A DNA stretch of 61,076 nucleotides from Verrucomicrobiota bacterium (GCA_947471035.1 CANIWJ010000006.1:1-61076), one strand, 5' to 3'; counted from the first letter of the stretch, positions 1 through 9,041 are shown. A program made the numbers and translations. The notes: generated from the letters alone by a model not told the origin.

Positions 1-1
1 C

Positions 2-38
2 TTTCGATGCGCCCCAGGTCGGGGCGCGTTTCGATGCG
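2..38. repeat. short hairpin flanked by a 10-bp direct repeat
   Basis: The arms GCGCCCC (9-15) and GGGGCGC (21-27) enclose a 5-nt loop. The 10-mer TTTCGATGCG occurs on both sides (2-11 and 29-38). No strong T-run follows on either strand, so I do not call it a terminator. The rest of 1-327 holds no convincing gene on either strand. Confidence 0.5.
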
Positions 39-327
39 TTTTGTTGTGTCCTCCAAAATTTCCTAGGTTTTGAGTCGGACAGCAGCCGAAGCTGCGCGAA
101 AAGGATGTGCCGGGTTTGGTGGCTGGGTGGCGGGTGGGAGTGGCGCGAAGGTTGCGAAATGCTTGGTCGCGCAAAATTAGGCAAAGAGAGAGCGCGGGCT
201 TTAGGCAAGCCGGGAGTCTGTTAACCCACGCGGCGGCGGGAGCTAGCAGGGACTTTAATGTTCGTTAGTCGCCATTTTGAAGCGTCGTATCAACCGAGTC
301 GCTGGGGACACTTTCAGGGGCGTCGGT

Positions 328-364
328 TAAAAAGGATCGGAGGGCCGGACTCGCGTCCGGCCCT
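328..364 (-). terminator. Rho-independent terminator of the 374-745 gene
   Basis: A perfect 10-bp stem, AGGGCCGGAC (341-350) with GTCCGGCCCT (355-364), closes a 4-nt TCGC loop. Read on the minus strand it is followed by CCGATCC and then a T5 run (329-333). It lies just past the stop codon of the 123-aa gene. Confidence 0.7.
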
Positions 365-373
365 CGCAGGGTT

Positions 374-745
374 TTAGGGCTTGGCGGGCTTAGCGGTGAT
401 GCGGCGACCGGGGGACTTGCGCTCGCTCTTGCGGGTGCCGCCGACGAGTTCGTATTCGTCGGAATCCTCGCCAAAGTAACCGGCGATGACCTTGCGCGCC
501 TGCACCAACACGGTGTTTAGGCGCGCGGCCTTTTCGTTTCGGGCGTTGAGCAACGGGGTGAGCTCGACGCGTTTCGCGTCTACCAGATCATCGGCTGTCT
601 TTACCTCGGCCTCCAGGGTCACGAGGTCGGCGGCGGTAAAGTCTTTCTTATCCACCTTGATCTTCAGGTCGGCCGTGGTCTGGAAGATTTTGATGATGGA
701 CTTGGCTTGGTCGCGGACATCGTCCGGTGCATGGATGGTAGGCAT
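374..745 (-). CDS. hypothetical protein, 123 aa
   Basis: I do not recognise a named family. The protein is mainly charged and helical: residues 5-85 are rich in Lys, Asp, Glu, Ala and Leu, with no signal peptide or membrane segment, and could form a coiled coil or helical bundle. The C-terminus (about 100-123) is basic, with repeated Arg/Lys-Ser and Lys-Pro motifs that could bind nucleic acid or be disordered. It is monocistronic, ends in a good terminator and has a 0.5-kb gene-free stretch upstream. The ATG start at 745 gives a full-length frame. It is probably a real gene because codon use is regular throughout and a terminator follows directly. Confidence 0.6.
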   Translation of the reverse strand: MPTIHAPDDVRDQAKSIIKIFQTTADLKIKVDKKDFTAADLVTLEAEVKTADDLVDAKRVELTPLLNARNEKAARLNTVLVQARKVIAGYFGEDSDEYELVGGTRKSERKSPGRRITAKPAKP

Positions 746-995
746 GGCTGGATTTTGTTTTATGGGTTAATGCTTAACGCCTCTAATTAGCGTTCACCGC
801 ATAAACAGCATTTTGGCAGCCAGTTCCACCTCTTGACCTGAACCTATTAGATTTTATTTTCAGCGACTTACAGCAAGGGCGCGCCCTATTGCATTAAGTC
901 CTGACCCGGAGACGATGCTTTCGCATAAAATTTTAATGGAATAGCGTCTTAAGCAGTTAAACTTGGCAAAAACGGCCCCAAATCCCGTCGAATTA

Positions 996-1038
996 AGGTG
1001 GGAAGCATACGATATGACATATCAGAGGCTTCCCACCT
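996..1038. repeat. nested inverted repeat
   Basis: The outer arms AGGTGGGAAGC (996-1006) and GCTTCCCACCT (1028-1038) are perfectly complementary over 11 bp. Inside the loop is a second perfect palindrome, GATATG-A-CATATC (1011-1023). It could be a folded RNA, a protein-binding site or a remnant of a mobile element. There is no T-tract, so it is not a typical terminator. Confidence 0.6.
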
Positions 1039-1072
1039 GATATGGACTGGCCTCTATGCCATAGAAGATCGT

Positions 1073-1105
1073 CGATATAAGATAAGGGAGCGCCGATATA
1101 AGATA
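1073..1105. repeat. two 12-bp direct repeats, 21-bp period
   Basis: CGATATAAGATA occurs at 1073-1084 and again at 1094-1105. The start-to-start distance of 21 bp is two DNA turns, as for paired protein-binding sites. It lies about 35 bp from the nested hairpin. Confidence 0.5.
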
Positions 1106-1264
1106 GCGGGCTGTCTATACGTTAAATGGGGTGCCTGAGATACGCCGGGAACAAGCATTCGCCCTATTTCGGTGCGTTTCCGGGCTATTTCGGGCTGCTT
1201 AACGGTTTCTAATGCTGTGCAATAAATTGGCCCGGAGAGCAGATTTGCTCGGGGCTACGCACGC

Positions 1265-1834
1265 TCAATCGTAGTCGTAAAGCACGGGGTCGCGGCGGGG
1301 GGCGGTGGTGGCGCGGCGCACTCGCCAGCGCATGCGCGCTTCCTTGATTTCACGTTCGTTTTTGGGCGCACCGCCGTCCCCGCTCATGCCTTGCCCGTAG
1401 GGATCGTCCTCGCCATCACCACCGGCTTCGGAGCCCGAGCCGAATTGCTTCTCCAGTTTTTCCGGGTCCATGCCTTCCTCCAGCTTGCGCACGACTTCCT
1501 CCATCTCGACGTCGATTTTCTCGCCGGTTAGATCGGCCATTTTGCGCATCATGCGGGCCATGGCGCGGGGATCGTTTTCATCCACCGATGCGAAATCCTG
1601 CTCCATGCTGGCCATCGCCGCCTCCATGCGCGCGTCGTCCGGTTCGCCTTCGGGCCCGGCTTCGGTGGCGGGCTCGACCGCGCGGCCAGTAAAGGCGAAT
1701 TGCGAGACGGTTTTCTGCATCGGCCAAGCCGGGTTGTCGGGGCACTTCGGCACGGATTTTCCCTGGGCCAGAGTCTTGGCGTAAAACTGGTAAACGGTGT
1801 GGTTGCGGGGACAGTAGTATTCGTAGATCGGCAT
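1265..1834 (-). CDS. FmdB-type zinc-ribbon protein with acidic C-terminal extension
   Basis: The N-terminus MPIYEYYCP, followed by a second Cys about 22 residues later (PKCPDNP), is the start of the FmdB/CxxC_CxxC_SSSS putative regulatory zinc-ribbon family. The usual paired CxxC motifs are reduced to single cysteines here, so zinc binding is uncertain. Residues 50-150 form an acidic, Met- and Glu-rich helical region, followed by a Gly/Asp-rich linker and a basic tail, so the 189-aa protein is roughly twice the usual family length. I chose the ATG at 1834 because it begins exactly at the conserved MPIYEY; an in-frame upstream extension to 1888 lacks homology. It lies 63 bp downstream of the xer gene and is probably cotranscribed with it. 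Function unknown. Confidence 0.75.
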   Translation of the reverse strand: MPIYEYYCPRNHTVYQFYAKTLAQGKSVPKCPDNPAWPMQKTVSQFAFTGRAVEPATEAGPEGEPDDARMEAAMASMEQDFASVDENDPRAMARMMRKMADLTGEKIDVEMEEVVRKLEEGMDPEKLEKQFGSGSEAGGDGEDDPYGQGMSGDGGAPKNEREIKEARMRWRVRRATTAPRRDPVLYDYD

Positions 1835-1897
1835 GGTCGAGATACGGTCCCGGAAAAAAACCGGCCGCGCCCGAGTTTCAAGTCGCACGGAGCAGAC

Positions 1898-2896
1898 TCA
1901 AGCTCGCGGGTGGGCTTTGTCGTATACCTCGCGCAGACGGGCCACCGTGACGTGAGTGTAAACCTGAGTCGTGTTCAGACTGGCGTGGCCGAGCAGCTCC
2001 TGCACCAGCCGCAAGTCCGCACCGGCGTTGAGCAGGTGGGTGGCGTAGCTGTGCCGTAGTTTGTGCGGGGTCAGGTCGAGCGGCAGACCGGCCAGCGCCA
2101 GATAGCGTTTCAACATCAGTTGCACGGTGCGGGGTGACAGGCGGCGGTGGTGAACATCCACCAGGACCGGCGCGTCGGGCGCGGTGTCGCGCGCAAATTC
2201 GCGTCGCCACTTGGCCAGCACACCGGCGGCGACTTTTCCCAGCGGACACAGCCGCTCTTTTTTCCCTTTGCCGAGCACGCGGGCCAGAGTCGCGTCCGCC
2301 TCGAGCGAACCGTAGTCGAGCGCCACCAATTCGCTCACGCGCAGGCCCGCCCCGTAGAGCAGCTCCATCGCCAGACGGTCGCGCCACGCGATGAAGGGCG
2401 ACTCGGTGCCGTTTTCGAGCAGGCGCTGCGGACCGGTCAGCAGCAGTTTCATCTGCGCTTCGGTTAAAAACAGAGGCAGGCGTTTCTCCAATTTGGGCAG
2501 CACAAGCCCGACCAGCGGGTTTTTCTCCACCCGGCCCTGTCGTTGCCAGTATTTGAAAAACGCCCGCAAGCCCGACGCGTGGTTGTGCAGGGTACGCCGA
2601 CCGAAGCGACCTTGGGCCTCGATCACAAAGTCCCGCATCACCCTTGGGGTCAGGCCATCCAGCTCGCGCCCGCGCCCCGCGTCGCCCAGGGAGGCGCGCC
2701 GCCAGGCCACGAAATCCACGAAGGCCTGCTGGTAGTTGCGCAGCGTATAGACCGAGTAGCGCCGCTCCAGTGCGAGATGTGCGGCGAAGGGCTGCCACCA
2801 GGAAACGGTCAAGGCGTCCGCTTCGGCGGCACTGGCGGCAGTGTCGGCGGCGGGCGGCCCGTTCGCGGGCGGGGGTTCAGGCTTGGCTTTGGCCAT
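1898..2896 (-). CDS. xerC: tyrosine recombinase, XerC/XerD type
   Basis: A 332-aa integrase of the size expected for chromosome-dimer resolution (family about 300 aa) plus an Ala/Pro-rich N-terminal extension of about 30 residues. The N-terminal SAM-like core-binding domain covers about 35-130. The catalytic domain shows the full set: Arg in GLRVSEL, Lys in GKGKKER, HKLRH, LGHAS and the Tyr nucleophile in TQVYTH. Known role: XerC and XerD resolve chromosome dimers at dif. No integrase-specific cargo or att-like repeat is next to it, so a housekeeping role is more likely than a phage one. Whether it is the C or D paralogue cannot be told here. The ATG at 2896 overlaps the mazG end by 20 bp. 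Confidence 0.88.
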   Translation of the reverse strand: MAKAKPEPPPANGPPAADTAASAAEADALTVSWWQPFAAHLALERRYSVYTLRNYQQAFVDFVAWRRASLGDAGRGRELDGLTPRVMRDFVIEAQGRFGRRTLHNHASGLRAFFKYWQRQGRVEKNPLVGLVLPKLEKRLPLFLTEAQMKLLLTGPQRLLENGTESPFIAWRDRLAMELLYGAGLRVSELVALDYGSLEADATLARVLGKGKKERLCPLGKVAAGVLAKWRREFARDTAPDAPVLVDVHHRRLSPRTVQLMLKRYLALAGLPLDLTPHKLRHSYATHLLNAGADLRLVQELLGHASLNTTQVYTHVTVARLREVYDKAHPRA

Positions 2897-3548
2897 GGCG
2901 TTCGACCGCGGCCTTGACTGCATCGGTGCGACGACGCAGCGCCCCCTCGGGGTCGAGTCCCTTGGCGCGGGCGGCGGCGCAAAGATCAAAGAGCTGGCGG
3001 CCCAGTTCCGCGTCATCGAGCGCGAGGCCGAGCGCTTGAATGCGGCCGACGTCCACCGCATCGCCGATCGGCAGCGATTTTTTCTCGATCTGTTTCCACG
3101 CCGCCTCGGCATACATGGTGGCAGGCAGGCGCGGCGGCTGGTCCTTGAACAACCCGGATTGCGCGGGACCGTTTTTCTTTTCCTGCGCTTTGATCTGCTC
3201 CCACTTCAGGATGACGTTGTCGGCGGTGTCGATTTTGCCGTGGTCGCCAAAAACGTGGGGGTGGCGGCGAATGAGTTTTTCGTTCACCTCACGCGCCACC
3301 GCATCGAGGTCGAACTGGCCGCGTTCGGAGGCGATCTGGGCATGAAAAACCACTTGGATCAACACGTCGCCCAGCTCCTCGCGCATATGCGGGTAGTCCT
3401 CGCGGTCGATGGTGTCGATCAGCTCGCTCACTTCGTCGATCAGACAGCGCACGAGGGATTGGTGGGTCTGCTCAATATCCCACGGACAACCGTCGGGAGC
3501 CCGCAAGCGGGCGATGGTCTGGCGCAATTCGTCGAGGGCCTGGCTCAT
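2877..3548 (-). CDS. mazG: nucleoside triphosphate pyrophosphohydrolase MazG
   Basis: All-alpha NTP pyrophosphatase that hydrolyses NTPs or dNTPs to NMP and PPi and helps clear non-canonical nucleotides. The N-terminal domain carries the MazG signature: CPWDIEQTHQSL, then the metal-binding EVSEL and EELGD motifs (about residues 38-65) and RRHPHVF. The 223-aa length is a little short of E. coli MazG (263), the difference lying in the second domain. I preferred the ATG at 3548 (MSQALDEL) over the TTG at 3560. It lies between opcA and xer in the same minus-strand run. Confidence 0.92.
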   Translation of the reverse strand: MSQALDELRQTIARLRAPDGCPWDIEQTHQSLVRCLIDEVSELIDTIDREDYPHMREELGDVLIQVVFHAQIASERGQFDLDAVAREVNEKLIRRHPHVFGDHGKIDTADNVILKWEQIKAQEKKNGPAQSGLFKDQPPRLPATMYAEAAWKQIEKKSLPIGDAVDVGRIQALGLALDDAELGRQLFDLCAAARAKGLDPEGALRRRTDAVKAAVERHGQSQA

Positions 3549-3596
3549 GCCGTCAGCCAAGCCTTAGCCACGCGCCATATCCAGCACGCTTTTGCC

Positions 3597-4586
3597 TCAG
3601 AAAAACATCGCCTCGGCCAGCGCGGCTTCGGGGCTGAGCAGCGCGATGGCGGTGGCGAGTTCGGTTTTGGTGCCGCGCATGGTGGTCGCGATGTGCGCGC
3701 AGCCCCGCTCGAAATCGCCGAGGAAACGGAAATGGTTGCCGTTGCTGTAGCTGAATTCGATTTCCACCGCATCGGCCGGAGTATCGGCGGCGGCGGGTTC
3801 GACCAGAGGAGCGAGACCGGCGTCTGCGCCGCAGGCGATGAGGCGTTCGCGCGTCCACTTGGCCAACACCCCGGCCTCGGCGCGACGGCTCGGGCTGTGG
3901 CGAACGGTTACGCCCGAAAGGTTCTCCACCAAGGCGGACGGAGCGTAGGCACTCAGAAATTGGCCGATGGTCTGGCGCACCGGGAGCAGACGGGCGCTGA
4001 CCAGATCGCGCACGGCCTCGGGGTGCGGCCAGGTGAGTTCGCCGCAATCGTCCTCGGGCACGCGCGAGCGGTCCAGCAGCACGCGCTTGGCCCGGCCGAG
4101 CAGATACTGGTAGGCGCCGAGTTTGGCCGAGGAGGAAAAATTATGCGCCCAGTAGTAGAGCGGCAGGTCGGTCGAGAGACAGGTGGAGACCTGGTTTTCG
4201 AGAAAAACCCGGGCGGCGGTCGGGTAACTTAGAATCACGAACTCGCAGCAACGCAGGTCCCCGCGGGTTTTACCGGGATGGCATTCGCCGTAGATTTTTG
4301 CCCTGAGCTCGGCTTCCTTGGCGCTTTCGTCGCGCGTCAGACACAGGACAACGACCCGGCACGGGTAACGTTGGGAAAAGCGGGTGGCGGTCTGGAACTG
4401 CGCGAGCGCGTCCTCCGGCGTGGTATGGATGCCGAAGTGGAGCACGAAATTCACCTGCGTGGCCTTGGAGTCTTCGCCGGGCAACAGGGCAGGACGCTCG
4501 TCTGTCGTCCACATGCGTGCCAAGTTCTTGGATATGGCTCCGACCGGGGTTTCCTGGCCGGGGAGCGCGTCAAAAATCGAGAACAT
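3597..4586 (-). CDS. opcA: OpcA-like glucose-6-phosphate dehydrogenase assembly protein
   Basis: Homologue of OpcA, which in cyanobacteria and actinobacteria activates or assembles glucose-6-phosphate dehydrogenase. Support comes from the overall family look (an N-terminal domain with RVVVLCL and a Cys-rich CCEFVIL stretch, then LPLYYWAHN around residue 145) and from position: it starts 16 bp after zwf on the same strand. At 329 aa the length is usual for the family. It is soluble, with no signal peptide. OpcA redox-links G6PDH to thioredoxin in cyanobacteria; whether that holds here is inference. Cysteines are present, including GECHPGKTRGDLRCCE. Confidence 0.85.
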   Translation of the reverse strand: MFSIFDALPGQETPVGAISKNLARMWTTDERPALLPGEDSKATQVNFVLHFGIHTTPEDALAQFQTATRFSQRYPCRVVVLCLTRDESAKEAELRAKIYGECHPGKTRGDLRCCEFVILSYPTAARVFLENQVSTCLSTDLPLYYWAHNFSSSAKLGAYQYLLGRAKRVLLDRSRVPEDDCGELTWPHPEAVRDLVSARLLPVRQTIGQFLSAYAPSALVENLSGVTVRHSPSRRAEAGVLAKWTRERLIACGADAGLAPLVEPAAADTPADAVEIEFSYSNGNHFRFLGDFERGCAHIATTMRGTKTELATAIALLSPEAALAEAMFF

Positions 4587-4602
4587 CGCGGGAGAAATCG
4601 GC

Positions 4603-6141
4603 TTAGGGCTGGCGCCAGACGTGGTTGTTTTTCGAGAGCAAGGCGTCGGCGTTGGCCGGACCCCAACCGCCGGCGGCGTAGCTGTCCATGCCCTCGCGAC
4701 CGGCGGCGGCCCAGGCCTTGAGCACCGGGGTGTAGAGTTGCCACGAGGTCTCGGCCTCGTCGCCGCGAATGAAGAGCGTGCCGTCGCCGATCATGGCATC
4801 GAGCACAAGGCGCTCGTAGGCCTCGGGTGTGTTGGAGCCGAATGTCGTCGAGTAACGGAAGTTCATCTTCACCGGCTGGGTGCGGGTTTCGAGGCCGGGC
4901 ACCTTGCCGTTGAGAATGAGCGACAGGCCCTCGTCGGGCTGGATTTGAAACGCGAGGGTGTTGGGCGCGAGGTCGAAGCGGTCACTGCCGGCGAACAGGG
5001 TGCCGGGCGGGCGTTTGAACTGGACTGCGATTTCCGTGACGCGACGGGCCATGCGTTTACCGGAGCGGAGATAAAACGGGACGCCTTGCCAGCGCCAGTT
5101 GTTGATCGAGAGCCGCACGGCGGCGTAGGTCTCGGTGCCGGACTGAGCATGGATGTCCTGCTCCTCCAAGTAACCCTTGGCGGGTTTGCCGCCCATCATG
5201 CCGGCGGCGTATTGGGCGCGGGCGACATCGCCGCCGGGCCCAAGGTTGAGTGGCTGGATGGCCTTGAGGACTTTGACCTTTTCGTTGCGCACCGCCTCCG
5301 CATCGAGCGACACCGGCGGCTCCATCGCGGTGAGCGCGACCAGCTGCATGGTGTGGTTCTGGATCATGTCTCGCAGCGCGCCGCTCTGCTCGTAATAGCC
5401 GCCGCGGGTGCCTACACCGACCTCCTCGGACACCGTGATCTGCACGTGGTCGATATAGTTACGGTTCCAGAGCGGCTCGAAAATCGAGTTGGAGAAACGC
5501 TGTACCAACAAGTCCTGCACCGTCTCTTTGCCGAGGTAGTGGTCGATGCGATAAACCTGATGCTCCTCCAGCACTTCGCGAATGACGCCGTTGAGGGCGA
5601 CGGCAGAATCGAGGTCTTTGCCAAACGGTTTTTCGATGATGACCTTGGTGTGCAGCGGCGTGCCGAGATGACGGGCGGCGAGACCGGCGGCGCCGAGATT
5701 GCGCAGGATGGGGGCGAAAACCGAGGGCGGGGTGGAAACGTAAAACAGCACCTGCACCTCGCGGCCGAGTTTGCTTTCCAAGGCGTCGATGTGGGCGGCG
5801 AGGCGTTCAAACGCCTGGATGTCGTCGTAGCCCCCGGCCACGTAACTGGTGTTGGCGGCGACGTGGCTCCAGACGTCGGGGTTCAGCTCGCGACGGGAAA
5901 ACTCCTTGATCGCACCGGCGGCGATGTCGCGGAACTCGTCGTCCGGGATGGCCTTGCGCCCGTAGCCGACGAGGAAGAAGTCGGCCGGCAGCAGGTGGTC
6001 GAACGCGAGGTTGTAGATGGCCGGGATGAGCTTTCGGGCGGTGAGATCGCCGGAGGCTCCAAAGATAACGATCACCGTGGGCGGAGTGCCGCGGTGTTTG
6101 CTGAGACCTTGGAGGAAGGGATGACGGGGCGCTTCAGGCAT
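4603..6141 (-). CDS. zwf: glucose-6-phosphate 1-dehydrogenase
   Basis: Oxidises glucose 6-phosphate to 6-phosphogluconolactone with NADP+ or NAD+, the entry to the oxidative pentose phosphate pathway. The N-terminal Rossmann motif IFGASGDLTARKL sits near residue 25, and the substrate and catalytic motif RIDHYLGKE follows about 200 residues later with EKPFGKD before it. The 512-aa length matches bacterial G6PDH. The ATG at 6141 is chosen because the longer frame to 6225 adds a non-conserved leader. opcA follows 16 bp downstream, forming a functional pair. Confidence 0.96.
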   Translation of the reverse strand: MPEAPRHPFLQGLSKHRGTPPTVIVIFGASGDLTARKLIPAIYNLAFDHLLPADFFLVGYGRKAIPDDEFRDIAAGAIKEFSRRELNPDVWSHVAANTSYVAGGYDDIQAFERLAAHIDALESKLGREVQVLFYVSTPPSVFAPILRNLGAAGLAARHLGTPLHTKVIIEKPFGKDLDSAVALNGVIREVLEEHQVYRIDHYLGKETVQDLLVQRFSNSIFEPLWNRNYIDHVQITVSEEVGVGTRGGYYEQSGALRDMIQNHTMQLVALTAMEPPVSLDAEAVRNEKVKVLKAIQPLNLGPGGDVARAQYAAGMMGGKPAKGYLEEQDIHAQSGTETYAAVRLSINNWRWQGVPFYLRSGKRMARRVTEIAVQFKRPPGTLFAGSDRFDLAPNTLAFQIQPDEGLSLILNGKVPGLETRTQPVKMNFRYSTTFGSNTPEAYERLVLDAMIGDGTLFIRGDEAETSWQLYTPVLKAWAAAGREGMDSYAAGGWGPANADALLSKNNHVWRQP

Positions 6142-6231
6142 GGCGTAAAAGAGGGCGAAACTAGGCGGAGCGCAAATGGCGCGGGCAAGGTTAATGCGGT
6201 GAATTCGCAGCATCAAACCGATCAATCCGGG

Positions 6232-6741
6232 TCATTCGTGACGGTGGTTCGTCCTATTGGGAAACAAGGGCACGTCGCGGTAGTGCCAAACCAACGAGCC
6301 ATCGCGCGCGGTCGCGGCCAGGTGTGGCTCCAGCGCCATGGCTCGCATCGCGGCGGCGTGGGACGGATCCACATCGTGGGCGACTTCGACGATGTCGAAA
6401 CGATAGGATTTGGCCGGTGGTCGCAAACGCGCGAGGTAGGCGCGGCAAACCCGCAGCAGCACCTTTTTCTTGCGGGTGTTGACCGCATGGTAGCCGCTCA
6501 CCCGGGCACCGGCGGCACGGGTTTTTACTTCAACGAAGACCAGCACCTCTTGATCCTGGCAAACGAGGTCAAGTTCCTCGCGGGTATCGGCGGGATTTCG
6601 CCAGTTTCGAGCCAGGACGCGCAGGCCGGCGGCGCGCAAGTGCGTTTCGGCGGCGCGCTCCCCCGCCTCCCCGATGCGGGCGCGCTCGGGAGTCGAATTC
6701 CCCGCCCAGAGTTGGCGGATTCTGGCCCAGATAGCGTGCAT
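6232..6741 (-). CDS. yraN: YraN/UPF0102 family nuclease-fold protein
   Basis: Member of the UPF0102 (YraN) family, which has a restriction-endonuclease-like fold and an unproven role in DNA processing. Visible family motifs are [16 protein letters not shown], then [17 protein letters not shown] and VFVEVKTRA (the D...E-x-K core, about residues 45-75). The 169-aa length is slightly above the usual 120-130. I chose the ATG at 6741; a longer frame reaches 6777. It heads the minus-strand run to fmdB, with 90 bp between its stop and zwf, and is divergent from the gspE-like gene. Confidence 0.88.
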   Translation of the reverse strand: MHAIWARIRQLWAGNSTPERARIGEAGERAAETHLRAAGLRVLARNWRNPADTREELDLVCQDQEVLVFVEVKTRAAGARVSGYHAVNTRKKKVLLRVCRAYLARLRPPAKSYRFDIVEVAHDVDPSHAAAMRAMALEPHLAATARDGSLVWHYRDVPLFPNRTNHRHE

Positions 6742-6827
6742 GGGCTTTGTCGTTGCGGCTTGGGGGCGGGGGCGCAACCTCGCGTTTACGTGATTTTCTC
6801 ACGTCACCCACTCTCCTTTTTTCGTCC
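6742..6827. promoter_or_regulatory. divergent promoter region between yraN and gspE-like gene
   Basis: These 86 bp separate the two divergent starts and must hold both promoters. A short palindrome, ACGTGA (6788-6793) with TCACGT (6799-6804), lies 24 bp before the gspE-like ATG and could be an operator or leader hairpin. No clear -35/-10 pair was found. Confidence 0.4.
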
Positions 6828-9017
6828 ATGGCCACGCCCGCTATCGTAAATACCCTTCGTCGTTCGCTGCTGATCAAGGTCATCTCCAAGCCGCAGCCAA
6901 GTCGTGAAGACATGGCGCATGTGATCGAGCTCACCGCCTCCAAGGTCGTGGAGGCGCTGCAAGCCCAGTCCATGACGCTCTACGTGGTGGAGGGAAACGA
7001 GATCGCGTTTAAACATATTTACTACTCCCCTACCCTTTGGGGAACGAACAAGGAGTCCGAGGCCAAGTTTAAGGCCACCGCCGAAAAGCTCCTTCAACTC
7101 AAATTACCGATGGATCGCGGCGTGGTAGGCAAGGTGGTGACGACCGGCGAAGCGGCGTTTTTCCGCAACAGCGAGACGCAGGCCCCGTTCATGAACTCGT
7201 TGTCCAGCACCACGGGTTTCGAGGTCCGCTCGATGCTCACCGTACCGTTGAAAACCACCACGGTGATCGGGGCCATTCAGGTGCTTAACAAAGAGCTCAC
7301 CGCCGGCACCAAGGGTGAGTTCACTCCCGGCGACCTCGCCCTACTTCAGGAAGTAGCCGAGTATTCGGCCTCGCTCATGCAGCGCATGCTTGACCCGAAA
7401 TTCCAGCTCGGGCCGGAAGACACCGCCAAGTTTATCGCCCGCCTAACCGATCACCCCTTGGTGACCGCAGCGGACCAGCTCGGCGAAGTGGATGATAAGC
7501 TAATCGAAATCGTTGGTGATGCGCTCATCCGCCGAGAAGGCGTTTTCCCCTACCGCCGCATCGATAAACACAGTGTGGCCGTGCTGATGAGCAACCCGCT
7601 CGACTTCGCCAAACGAGAAGCATTTCAGCAAGCCACCGAACTGGTCATCGACGAAATAAGCGTAGTGCCGGCCACTCTGATCGACACACTGCTTAAGAAG
7701 CATTTTAAAGACTCCAAAGCCCCGGGAGATGGCGACGTGGACCTCGGCTCCGTGACCGAGGCGATCAGCACGGCCTATTCCTCCGATGGGGGCGGCGGCG
7801 GTGAACTCAAAGCCGAGGATTTGGAAAGCGAGGAATCCGCCCCGGTCATTCAGCTGGCCAACCGAATTATCGAAGACGCCTATATCTCCGGCGCTTCCGA
7901 TATTCACATCGAACCGATGGAAAAGGATCTCGTGATCCGCTACCGCATCGACGGCCTTTGCCAGGAAAAGCTACGTCTGCCCAAGCAGGTCACCGGCGCG
8001 CTGATCTCCCGGCTGAAGATCATGTGCAACCTCGACATTTCCGAGCGTCGCCTGCCGCAGGACGGCCGTATCGTTTTCAAGAAATACACCAAGAAAAACA
8101 TCGATATCGATCTGCGCGTCGCCACCGGCCCGATGAACCATGGCGAGAAGGTGGTCATGCGTATTCTCGACAAGCAGAAATCCACTTTGCCGCTGACTGC
8201 GCTCGGCTTTTCCGAAGAAAATCTGACCAAGTATCGCGAGTGCATCCGCCAGCCTTACGGCATGATCCTGCACTGCGGTCCGACCGGCTCCGGAAAGTCG
8301 ATGACACTCTACTCCGCGCTCGCCGAGGTAAATACTCCCGACGTCAACATCCAGACCGCCGAGGACCCGATCGAGTATACGCTGCCCGGCCTCAACCAGA
8401 TGCAGATGAGCCGCGCCATCGGCCTGACCTTCGCCCGCGCCCTTCGCTGCTACCTGCGTATGGATCCGGACATCATTCTGGTCGGTGAGATCCGCGACGA
8501 AGAGACTGCGCAAATCGCCGTCGAAGCCGCGCTCACCGGTCACTTGCTGGTCTCGACCCTGCATACAAATGACGCGCCCAGCACCGTAGCCCGTATCGGG
8601 GAAATGGGGGTCGAAGCGTTTAACATTTCCGCCTGTTTGGTCTGCGTCTGCGCCCAGCGTCTGCTTCGTCGCGTCTGCAAGAGCTGCAAGCAATCCTACG
8701 AACCGGTGGGCCGGGAAAAAGCCCTGCTGGAAAAGGCAATTGGCTGGAGCGGAACAATCTTCAAAGCCAACCCCCAAGGCTGCCCGACCTGCAATGGCCT
8801 CGGCTACAAGGGCCGGGTGGGCATCCACGAACTGATGACGAATTCCGAGGATCTCACCGCGGCGATCAACAAGGAGGCGGAAGTCGCCGAGTTGAAACGC
8901 ATAGCGATGAAGGACGGCATGAAGACCCTCCATCAGGACTCGATGCTGAAGGTCAAAATGGGCCTCACCACCATCGAGGAAGCCCTGGCCAACGTGCCGC
9001 CGGATTTGATTTCTTAG
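6828..9017 (+). CDS. GspE/PilB-type secretion ATPase with N-terminal GAF domain
   Basis: Hexameric traffic ATPase for a type II secretion system or type IV pilus. Domains in order: a GAF-like sensor (about 20-185), an MshEN/T2SSE N-terminal-like region (about 195-290), then the ATPase core. The core shows IHIEP, Walker A GPTGSGKS (484-491), the Walker B/Asp-box region [14 protein letters not shown], the His-box [13 protein letters not shown] and a late CxxC...CxxC zinc finger (CKSC...CPTC) typical of GspE and PilB. At 729 aa it is about 150-200 longer than usual because of the GAF domain. The ATG at 6828 follows a pyrimidine-rich leader. It stands alone, with no gspF, pilC or pilin gene beside it. 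T2SS versus pilus cannot be resolved. Confidence 0.93.
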   Translation: MATPAIVNTLRRSLLIKVISKPQPSREDMAHVIELTASKVVEALQAQSMTLYVVEGNEIAFKHIYYSPTLWGTNKESEAKFKATAEKLLQLKLPMDRGVVGKVVTTGEAAFFRNSETQAPFMNSLSSTTGFEVRSMLTVPLKTTTVIGAIQVLNKELTAGTKGEFTPGDLALLQEVAEYSASLMQRMLDPKFQLGPEDTAKFIARLTDHPLVTAADQLGEVDDKLIEIVGDALIRREGVFPYRRIDKHSVAVLMSNPLDFAKREAFQQATELVIDEISVVPATLIDTLLKKHFKDSKAPGDGDVDLGSVTEAISTAYSSDGGGGGELKAEDLESEESAPVIQLANRIIEDAYISGASDIHIEPMEKDLVIRYRIDGLCQEKLRLPKQVTGALISRLKIMCNLDISERRLPQDGRIVFKKYTKKNIDIDLRVATGPMNHGEKVVMRILDKQKSTLPLTALGFSEENLTKYRECIRQPYGMILHCGPTGSGKSMTLYSALAEVNTPDVNIQTAEDPIEYTLPGLNQMQMSRAIGLTFARALRCYLRMDPDIILVGEIRDEETAQIAVEAALTGHLLVSTLHTNDAPSTVARIGEMGVEAFNISACLVCVCAQRLLRRVCKSCKQSYEPVGREKALLEKAIGWSGTIFKANPQGCPTCNGLGYKGRVGIHELMTNSEDLTAAINKEAEVAELKRIAMKDGMKTLHQDSMLKVKMGLTTIEEALANVPPDLIS

Positions 9018-9041
9018 CGCGATTTCGGCCGCGATTTCGCC

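Larger units (their letters stand above)
746..1264. other. gene-free intergenic region with structured repeats
   Basis: No coding region is visible on either strand in these 519 bases. The stretch is more AT-rich than its surroundings. It contains a nested hairpin (996-1038) and a pair of 12-bp direct repeats (1073-1105), annotated separately. It must also hold the promoter of the 374-745 gene, but I cannot place -35 and -10 boxes with confidence. Confidence 0.6.

Noticed and set aside
1-40. hairpin at the left edge as a transcription terminator
   Set aside because: No T-run follows the stem on either strand; kept only as a repeat.
2841-4232. 463-codon open frame on the plus strand
   Set aside because: Antisense to mazG and opcA, which are clearly recognisable. 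No recognisable domain and skewed composition.
4384-6849. 821-codon open frame on the plus strand
   Set aside because: It runs antisense over zwf and yraN, both with clear catalytic motifs. Long antisense frames are expected from the GC-rich third codon positions; the translation has no family motif.
7971-8933. 320-codon open frame on the minus strand
   Set aside because: Antisense to the ATPase core of the gspE-like gene.
9018-9041. direct repeat GCGATTTCG between the gspE-like and cysN stops as a terminator
   Set aside because: It is a short direct repeat, not an inverted one, and has no T-tract.
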